A stretch of DNA of 9,893 bases, taken from positions 1 to 9,893 of the forward strand of contig CAKVBE010000026.1 in assembly GCA_934725005.1 (NCBI GenBank), in the 5' to 3' direction. How positions within the stretch are numbered: the stretch's first letter is position 1; each line of letters starts with the position of its first letter. The notes beneath the pieces were generated by a model. It searched no databases. It saw only the letters and a program-made list of their open reading frames with translations, and was not told the DNA's origin. This document shows positions 6,401 to 9,893 of the stretch, one piece after another. The translations under genes and the position numbers were made by a program. This stretch comes from an uncultured Rickettsiales bacterium. Lineage in GTDB: Bacteria; Pseudomonadota; Alphaproteobacteria; Rickettsiales; UBA1997.

Positions 6401-7764
6401 AATTTTGACTTTTCTTGATCTATTATATATTGACTTAATACCTCTTCATTCAATTTCTGATCATTTTCTTCATTTTTTGTTAAATAATCTTCAAGTTCTT
6501 TATTGTATTCGTATATTTTAAATTCTGTAAACTGCATTTTTTTCATTATATCAACAAAATCATTGGTGTGAATAGTCTTACGAATAATAAAATATGAATC
6601 GTTAATTTTTGACTTAATTTTTATAAAAGTTTCATGAACAGTATAATCTAATGTTTTATCGAATAATATAATAATATTGTCTTCTTCAACATTAAGTAAT
6701 TCACAACCTTTTATTAAAAAGTATAAATTTTCATTTCTAAGACGACTATATACTTCATTAAAAGATTTTTTAGTTCTCTCTTGTGTTAATGGTTTTGCAA
6801 GAAATTGATAGAGTAAGTAATTTTTAAAAGATTCAGATATTTGTTTTTTAGTATCATATACTCCTTTTGTTATTAAGTCAAAATTTACTTTTAGGGATTC
6901 TTGAGAAATTGTAAATTCTTGTTTATACATGTATCCAGCAAATTTTAAATCCATGCTTTGACATAATACAATTGATTTTTCACAAATTTTATTAAGTGTA
7001 TCTTTATCAATTTTTGTTGTTTTGCAGACATTACTTGTTCTTTTTATAAGAATATTGTTTTTTATGTCATCATATCTTTTATAATCAATACAGTCTCCAA
7101 GACTAACTAATGATGCTAAAATATATGAATATCTGTTCTCATTTAATTCCTTTTCAGATAAAGAAGATAATGTTAATTTATCTTTTTCAGTTAATATATT
7201 TTGGTTATACTTTAATTCTTCTTCTTTACTTAAAGTTCTAATAAATTCATTAAATTGAGCAACAGATTCATGATCTGTAAAATCCGGCGATCCTCTATGT
7301 GTTACATCATGTAGTACGGCAAAAGTTATTGCGTCTTTTTTAATATCTTCTGATATATCTTCTACTTCATCTAAAACATTTTTTACAAAATATGCTACTC
7401 TTAGATTATGATCTATACTATGTTTGGATTCTGATTCTGGAAATTTATTATAATTTCTTTTCGAATAAATATATCTTAAAACATAATCATATAATAATTC
7501 AGTAAATTCTTCTAAATTATTTTGTCCTAAATAAGAATTTCTTAAACTTTCTAAATCTGAATTTTGTTTTGATTTTTCTTCGTCAGTTAATGGTTTAAAG
7601 TAATCAAAACTATTATTATCTTGATAAACGTAATTTATATGGTTAAATAACTCGATATTGAAATTTTCTGCTTCTTTTAGTAAATTTGAATCGTACCTTT
7701 CTTTGTTTGTGTGAACAACATCTATGATTTTTGTTAATCCATTTGTTTTTAAATTTTCGACCAT
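421..7764 (-). CDS. Giant repeat protein with HD/SidE-PDE-like and ADP-ribosyltransferase-like domains
   Basis: A 2447-residue protein in one intact frame from ATG (7762-7764) to TAA. Domains in order: residues ~60-330, an HD-type helical domain with H115/H119, LHDVTHRGSPDFTDHES (151-167) and GDCIDYKR (223-230); ~440-595, a charged helical stretch; ~596-760, an ART-like fold with LFRG (R615), TSFST (668-672) and a strand-rich segment 686-745; ~760-805, a probable coiled coil; ~805-1078, degenerate helices; 1079-~2410, 32 tandem units of 41-42 residues; then a 37-residue helical tail. There is no signal peptide or membrane segment. Known: SidE effectors carry a PDE of the HD family and an ART in this order and use them for phosphoribosyl-linked serine ubiquitination of host proteins. 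Inference: a secreted effector or toxin whose solenoid binds targets. The SidE N-terminal deubiquitinase is absent. A near-consensus promoter lies upstream, but no strong Shine-Dalgarno precedes the ATG. The reading frame is certain; the function is tentative. Confidence 0.9.
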   Translation of the reverse strand: MVENLKTNGLTKIIDVVHTNKERYDSNLLKEAENFNIELFNHINYVYQDNNSFDYFKPLTDEEKSKQNSDLESLRNSYLGQNNLEEFTELLYDYVLRYIYSKRNYNKFPESESKHSIDHNLRVAYFVKNVLDEVEDISEDIKKDAITFAVLHDVTHRGSPDFTDHESVAQFNEFIRTLSKEEELKYNQNILTEKDKLTLSSLSEKELNENRYSYILASLVSLGDCIDYKRYDDIKNNILIKRTSNVCKTTKIDKDTLNKICEKSIVLCQSMDLKFAGYMYKQEFTISQESLKVNFDLITKGVYDTKKQISESFKNYLLYQFLAKPLTQERTKKSFNEVYSRLRNENLYFLIKGCELLNVEEDNIIILFDKTLDYTVHETFIKIKSKINDSYFIIRKTIHTNDFVDIMKKMQFTEFKIYEYNKELEDYLTKNEENDQKLNEEVLSQYIIDQEKSKLLKDIFNGSAKRIIETETSCQIERAKRLDSFIDSLDLELSETIKSQIVKSIGTIFNDDTNIKEKFEAKKVLAENLKLIKTLYKGEKLYTDNYLMLNKICNSRTEQELHNNIIYTLYHSALRKYYKERTEFNKLLEHTNVSTLGIFRGMEYEKNVFECNLFRGITTNKNFDIEQAFYKLGVFNAKMFDFYHAKIAYFQNYNLLQIGNCNTRGNITSFSTNFAISSQYTFNKNGFVFVLKPNKEKYEKIFGKVDLSLNNDYEVNTPDLETTDIAFALKIEYENITDVIFNKNFDGEFYVNDKLISQNELKQYILNTKNEEELSKYLEKVLKIKRILKEKTEYKDEIENEENSIKSNFNELPQNIQNLIVSSINDPSKLMDINNIINLYYNCKYLQSTISSEQEINIKNSIDKIIQNIKEIKDLGNIDTTVENSKLELKRQIIDIFISKKILEKPEEISEKLYSKYISTVVDDFEKFDDETIDKIYKITVNKKDTCNCIKLIYKVLSIKKNDDDIKNIITDCIKQFKNEDNYINVIDTIANCIIDQKNSIKKFLLSSIEKGTNYSKSHVLKNVIDTFIKSCKYDTDLIKTILSYKECDYNNLIKIIEYFYEDDSIIDKTDTNLNENIYSVPFEAILNNNGCNDYVLRKIIEYSKRKNLSLNKIKLGNEEYSTLIEAVLNHKQCNSNILEYIAEYSNDEDLSLNKIKLGNEEYPTLIEAILNHKNCNCYIIRIIIGYSKYKNLSLNKIRLGNEEYPTLIEAVLNHEQCNSNILEYIAKYSKSEDLFSNKIKLGNKEYPTLVEAILNHKKCSCYIKADIIEYSKYEYLFLNKIKLDNKEYPTLIDAILNDKKCNRYVLKKALDCIQKKDLFSKEIELHDKKYSTLIEAILNHEDCDDNIITKIIGIIDNSKKDLSLNKIKLDNKECIILIEEMLNHECCNYIILIGIIKHLKDYLLSNKIKLDNKEYSTLIEAILNHKGCNDNVLRVIIDNLKENLFSNKIKLDNEEYSTLIEAILNHKGCNDNVLMEIINNLKKYLFSNKIKLGNKEYSTLIEAILNHKKCCDDTLVTIFICSPKEILFTSKIKNGNGENLTVIEAILNNKMCDGFTLKMILEYSSEEMLFSNDNTIKLSKLYSSDENEKCCNTLITAVLSHKCYYRCDLETTIGHLSGEYLSLNKINTELDEGKKDLEFIKTLLNHKDCFKYGLEEIVEFLSRRNFFSNKLDIKLDKNKVSQTLIEAILNHKECNGNILIRIIACLKENLFSNEIKLGNEEYPTLIEAILNHKECDDNVLIRIIACLKENLFSNKIRLDNEEYPTLVEAILNHKKCDNDTLIRIIVCLRKYLLSNRVKLGDKEYPTLVEAILNHKKCDDSILMEIIACLKENLFSNEIKLGNEEYPTLIEAILNHKKCSNNVLMEIIAHLKENLFSNKIKLGNKEYPTLIEAMLNHECCNHNVLVGIVDYLEDDLFLNKIKLGNEEYPTVIGAILNHKKCSNNVLIKIIIKLKDDLFSNKIKLGNEEYPTVIGAILNHKKCDNYTLIRIIDYLEENLFSNEIKLGNEEYPTLIEAILNHKECGNNVLIKIIIHLKEDLFLNKIKLGNKEYPTLVETILNHKECDNDILIRIVACLKEDLSSNKINLSDKEYSTLIKTILNHECCNHNVLMEIINYLEEDLFSNKIESGNKEYLTLVEAILNHKECDNDMLIRIVAYLKENLFSNKIRLDNEEYPTLVKAILNHKCCNNNVLIRIIAYLKENLLSNKIRLDNEEYPTLVRAILNHKCCDNNVLIRIITCLKENLFSNEIKLGNKEYLTLVEAMLNHECCNHNILIGIIVCLKENLFSNEIKLGDKEYPTLIEAILNHKECDNYTLIRIVDYLEKDLFSNEIKLGDKEYPTLIEAILNHECCNHDVLVKIVDYLEDDLFSNEIKLGDKEYPTLIEAILNHKECNNNILERIEDLECFNDFSYEVKEKIKSMMNKFTSNSLENALSDIKDESIRYALNH
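631..2721 (-). repeat. Homogeneous sub-array: 17 consecutive 123-bp units (units 15-31)
   Basis: The period is exactly 123 bp throughout, with strong nucleotide identity between units. Examples are 608-669 versus 731-792 (62 bp, identical), 1832-1888 versus 1955-2011 (57 bp, identical) and 1088-1190 versus 1211-1313 (99 of 103 identical). This closeness at DNA level, including silent sites, points to recent duplication or gene conversion rather than ancient divergence. Unit number in this stretch may vary between strains, and short-read assemblies could collapse it. Confidence 0.92.
4027..4530 (-). repeat. N-proximal sub-array of 42-residue units (units 1-4), alternating subtypes
   Basis: Units 2 and 4 share CNSNILEYIA, while units 3 and 5 share a CxCYI form, so the repeat here is a two-unit, 84-residue (252-bp) module. 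At DNA level the segment starting TATTCTAAAATATTAGAG recurs at 4091 and 4343, exactly 252 bp apart. The linker is YSKxxNLSLNKI rather than the CLKENLFSNKI of the later units, and it is one residue longer. Confidence 0.8.
5485..5982 (-). other. Mono-ADP-ribosyltransferase-like domain (residues ~595-760)
   Basis: Seen: NLFRGI with R615, preceded by a second FRG at R600; TSFSTNFAISSQY with S669-T672; the strand GFVFVLKP (686-693); and DLETTDIAFALKIEYENITDVIF (719-741, given here only by its key parts: E721, D724, E732, E734). Known: R-S-E class ARTs use an Arg at the end of the first strand, an STS-type strand, and an ExE loop just before a hydrophobic strand, to bind NAD and transfer ADP-ribose. 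The R615-to-S669 spacing of 54 equals R766-to-S820 of SdeA as I recall it. The ExE position reads T722-T-D724 just before IAF, or E721, so the acidic motif is degenerate; E732-Y-E734 is a literal ExE but lies within or after the strand. Residues ~440-595 would correspond to the helical lobe of the SidE ART. Confidence 0.55.
6775..7587 (-). other. HD-type domain resembling the SidE phosphodiesterase (residues ~60-330)
   Basis: Seen: the ordered H...HD...D pattern of HD-superfamily metal-dependent hydrolases, namely H115 and H119 in KHSIDHNLRVAYF, H152-D153, and D224 (or D227) in LGDCIDYKR. The HDxxxRGxxDFTDxES pattern recalls, from memory, the HDxxREGExxDxxDxES stretch of Legionella SidE-family PDE domains, and GDCIDYKR recalls their ADCLDIIR stretch. 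In SidE the domain turns ADP-ribosyl-ubiquitin into phosphoribosyl-ubiquitin and joins it to serine. The histidine that precedes the ADCLD segment in my recollection of SidE appears to be a serine here (S221), so activity may differ. An ordinary HD nucleotide phosphohydrolase is the main alternative. Confidence 0.55.
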
Positions 7765-7798
7765 ATTAACTTTTACTTTATTTATTATTAACGGGAAT

Positions 7799-7827
7799 AT
7801 TGTATCTTAAAAAATTAGTGTTGTCAA
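7799..7827 (-). promoter_or_regulatory. Near-consensus sigma70 promoter for the giant gene
   Basis: Read on the minus strand: TTGACA (7822-7827) is a perfect -35, followed by a 17-base spacer and TACAAT (7799-7804), a five-of-six -10. A start near 7792 would leave a leader of about 28 bases before the ATG at 7764. The leader is A/T-only apart from a few bases and shows no clear Shine-Dalgarno beyond a weak AAAG. No operator palindrome was evident. Confidence 0.72.
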
Positions 7828-7903
7828 TATGCTTTTTATTTTTGTGGTAGTTGTTTGATTTATAATTGGTATTATTTTACCTAAATTTTTTTGTATTGTT
7901 TTT

Positions 7904-7932
7904 TTCACTTGAACTTTTTATATTATTATAAT
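7904..7932 (+). promoter_or_regulatory. Possible promoter for the permease genes
   Basis: TATAAT (7927-7932) is a perfect -10, with TTCACT (7904-7909, four of six) 17 bases upstream. Transcription would start about 18 bases before the ATG at 7957. In DNA this AT-rich a TATAAT arises easily by chance, so confidence is moderate. The nearby TTGAAC (7909-7914) is too close to the -10 to be its -35. Confidence 0.42.
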
Positions 7933-7956
7933 AATTGCTAGTTATTGGTTGTTAAT

Positions 7957-9069
7957 ATGAAAATTTTATTATCCTTGATAAAAAAGGAGTTTTTACAGAT
8001 AATTAGGGATCCAAGTAGCATTTTGATTGCTGTTGTATTGCCAATTATAATGCTTGTTATATTCGCTTATGGTATAAATCTTGATACGAATGAAGTTAAG
8101 ATTGGGATACTTAATGAAGGTTCTGATAGTCAGATTTATGATCTAATTAAGTCGTTTGAAGATTCAAAATATTTAAACGTTAAGCATTATTTTGATAAAA
8201 ATATCATGGAAAATGACATGAAAGATGATAAAATATCTGCAATGGTTACAATTCCAAATAATTTTGCCAAAGATTTATATAATGATAATGATGTAGCAAA
8301 AATGTATGTGGCAATAGATGCTAGTGATCCGAACAAAGGACTTTTTGCTGAAAGTTACATAACTAGTACAGTTAATTTATGGTTAATGAAATATCTAAAA
8401 AACAAAGGCATCGAAATAAAACAACCGATAAGTATAGAAAATTATGTATGGTTTAATAAAGAACTTGACAGTAAAGATTTAATCCTGCCATCGTCGATAG
8501 CCATGATTATGACGCTTGTTGGAATTGTTTTGACAGCACTTGTTATAGCAAGAGAATGGGAAAGGGGAACTATGGAAAGTCTTTTAACAACTAGGATTAC
8601 CAAGTTGCAATTTTTATTAGCTAAATTTGTAGCTTATTATTGTCTAGCTATAGTTTCAACTTTAATGTGTTTTGTATTTTGTGTTGTTATATTTGGAACA
8701 CCATTTAAAGGATCTTTTACGGCGTTTATGATATGTTCAAGTTTATTTATTATGACTTCATTAGGGCAGGGCTTAATAATATCATCATTGTCGAAGAATC
8801 AATTTTTGGCATCAATGACAGCTACATCTGTTGCAATGCTTCCAGCTGTTATGTTTTCTGGTATGATGTTTGAAATATCGTCAATGCCTTGGTTTATAAG
8901 ATTAATTACTGTTTTTGTTCCAGCAAAGTATTTTGTTATATGTATAAAAAGTTTCTTTGTTGCTGGAAACATTTGGGCAGTTATAATTCCACAATCAATA
9001 GTATTAATAATAGTAAGTATTATATTGTTTATGGTGCTTTATGCATGTACAAGTGAGAGGTTAGAATAG
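7957..9069 (+). CDS. ABC-2 type transporter permease, YbhS/YhhJ-like
   Basis: A 370-residue inner-membrane permease, close to the usual length for this family (about 370-380). It has a short cytoplasmic start, MKILLSLIKKEFLQIIRDP, and membrane segment 1 at ~21-39. A large extracytoplasmic loop (~40-174) containing VKIGILNEG and WFNKEL follows, then about five further segments (~175-197, 224-246, 254-276, 282-303, 345-364). AREWERGTMESL (198-209) is the conserved cytoplasmic coupling segment of YbhS/YhhJ-type permeases. Such proteins pair with a second permease and a cytoplasmic ABC ATPase, often with an HlyD-like adaptor, to export drugs or other compounds; the substrate is unknown here. The ATG at 7957 is preferred over the in-frame TTG at 7945, because homologous proteins typically begin just before the KKEF helix; neither has a clear ribosome site. 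It is followed after two bases by a second permease. Confidence 0.9.
   Translation: MKILLSLIKKEFLQIIRDPSSILIAVVLPIIMLVIFAYGINLDTNEVKIGILNEGSDSQIYDLIKSFEDSKYLNVKHYFDKNIMENDMKDDKISAMVTIPNNFAKDLYNDNDVAKMYVAIDASDPNKGLFAESYITSTVNLWLMKYLKNKGIEIKQPISIENYVWFNKELDSKDLILPSSIAMIMTLVGIVLTALVIAREWERGTMESLLTTRITKLQFLLAKFVAYYCLAIVSTLMCFVFCVVIFGTPFKGSFTAFMICSSLFIMTSLGQGLIISSLSKNQFLASMTATSVAMLPAVMFSGMMFEISSMPWFIRLITVFVPAKYFVICIKSFFVAGNIWAVIIPQSIVLIIVSIILFMVLYACTSERLE
9055..9060 (+). promoter_or_regulatory. Ribosome binding site for the second permease
   Basis: GAGAGG lies 11 bases before the ATG at 9072, inside the last codons of the first permease gene. It supports that start and translation from a shared transcript. 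Confidence 0.5.
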
Positions 9070-9071
9070 TT

Positions 9072-9893
9072 ATGTTTTTGAGACTTGATAGAATTTGGTT
9101 TGTTATAAAAAAAGAATTTCAAATAAATTTATTTGATCCAAAAAATAGAAATATGCTATTACTTCCACCGCTTGTAATGTTATTTTTGTTTGCATATACA
9201 GCAACTCTAGAGGTCAAAAATGCTAGTATCGGTGTATATGATAGGAGTAATACATATTTAACAAATAATCTGATACAAAAATTTGAGAATAGTAAATTTA
9301 TTGGAAAAGTTTATAATATAAAGAGTCCGTCTGAGTTAAATAGTCTTGTTGATAGAGGTAAAATTTTATTAGCGGTTACAATTCCTAGTGATTTTAGTAA
9401 AGATATAATTAATGGTAATGAAGCAAAACTTCAATTTATCATGGATGGTAGAAAAAGTAATGCTACGCAAGTTGTATATAGCTATTCATATAAAATAATA
9501 AATGATTATTTAAAAGAATTAGATGAAACAAGTACAAAAAAGTCAAAAATTGATGTTCGAGTCAGAAATTGGTATAATCCAAATATGGATTATCAGTGGT
9601 CAATTGTTGTGTCTTTATATGGTACTTTAGCTGTAATTTTGATAACGACGATTACATCTTTATCAATAGCACAAGAGAAAGAATTAGGTACTTATGATCA
9701 GGTTATAGTTTCTCCATTGAAACCAGTTGAAATAGTTGTTGGAAAAATTGCTTCAGCAATAATTATTACGCTATTTGAATTAACTTTAATGATATTTATT
9801 ACATTATTTTATTTTCATGTTCCATTTGCCGGTTCATTGGTTGTTTTATATATAGCGTCGTTTTTATTTCTGTTATCTTTAGCTGGTATAGGT
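9072..9893 (+). CDS. ABC-2 type transporter permease, YbhR-like (3' partial)
   Basis: 274 residues are visible and the frame is still open at the window end; full-length relatives are about 370 residues, so roughly 95 are missing. Seen: a start FVIKKEFQINLFDPKNR, membrane segment 1 (~28-44), an extracytoplasmic loop ending VRNWYNPNMDYQWSIV (163-179), a segment at ~177-199, the coupling segment AQEKELGTYDQVIVSPLKP (200-218), and segments at ~222-248 and ~254-274. RxWYNPxxxxxW and EKELGTYDQ are typical of the YbhR half of YbhFSR-type exporters. It starts two bases after the stop of the first permease, so the two are surely co-transcribed and should form the heterodimeric membrane channel. The cognate ATPase is not in the window. 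Confidence 0.9.
   Translation, partial: MFLRLDRIWFVIKKEFQINLFDPKNRNMLLLPPLVMLFLFAYTATLEVKNASIGVYDRSNTYLTNNLIQKFENSKFIGKVYNIKSPSELNSLVDRGKILLAVTIPSDFSKDIINGNEAKLQFIMDGRKSNATQVVYSYSYKIINDYLKELDETSTKKSKIDVRVRNWYNPNMDYQWSIVVSLYGTLAVILITTITSLSIAQEKELGTYDQVIVSPLKPVEIVVGKIASAIIITLFELTLMIFITLFYFHVPFAGSLVVLYIASFLFLLSLAGIG

Larger units (their letters stand above)
7765..7956. other. Divergent intergenic region
   Basis: 192 bases, very T-rich on the plus strand, separating the minus-strand giant gene from the plus-strand permeases. It holds the two opposed promoter candidates, whose -35 elements are about 76 bases apart. No RNA gene, mobile-element end or clear operator was seen. Confidence 0.6.

Noticed and set aside
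7945..7956. TTG start at 7945 for the first permease
   Set aside because: It would add only four residues; ATG at 7957 gives the normal family N-terminus and neither site has a ribosome-binding advantage.
7765..7956. Insertion-sequence ends or an integration site next to the giant gene
   Set aside because: No terminal inverted repeats, target duplication, tRNA fragment or transposase remnant is visible on either side of the gene.

Overview
The window is strongly AT-rich, with Lys/Asn/Ile-heavy proteins and the standard stop codons. It carries one giant host-interaction-type gene flanked by housekeeping genes. Base composition, a very large repeat protein and enzymatic domains resembling those of intracellular-bacterial effectors suggest a host-associated or endosymbiotic bacterium, for example of the Rickettsiales/Holosporales, Legionellales or Dependentiae type. 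The sequence alone does not settle the lineage.

Layout: (1) 1-263, plus strand, is the 3' end of a D-alanine--D-alanine ligase-like ATP-grasp gene. (2) 264-420 is a convergent intergenic stretch with a near-perfect 9-bp inverted repeat, probably a transcription end. (3) 421-7764, minus strand, is a single intact 2447-codon gene. Its N-terminal third holds an HD-type, SidE-PDE-like domain followed by a mono-ADP-ribosyltransferase (ART)-like domain. Its C-terminal 55% is a tandem array of about 32 units of 41-42 residues with a conserved HxxC motif. (4) 7765-7956 is a divergent intergenic region with a near-consensus sigma70 promoter for the giant gene and a plausible promoter for the permeases. 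(5) 7957-9069 and 9072-9893 (cut by the window end), plus strand, are two tandem ABC-2 type permeases of the YbhS/YbhR (YhhJ-like) kind.

The ligase and permease genes look like ordinary chromosomal neighbours with no obvious link to the giant gene. The main interest is the giant protein. The order HD/phosphodiesterase-like domain, then helical linker, then R-S-type ART is the order used by Legionella SidE-family effectors, which attach ubiquitin through a phosphoribosyl bridge. Here it is apparently joined to a very long, recently amplified alpha-hairpin solenoid and lacks room for the N-terminal deubiquitinase domain. The SidE assignment is a motif-level inference, and the ART acidic catalytic motif looks degenerate.
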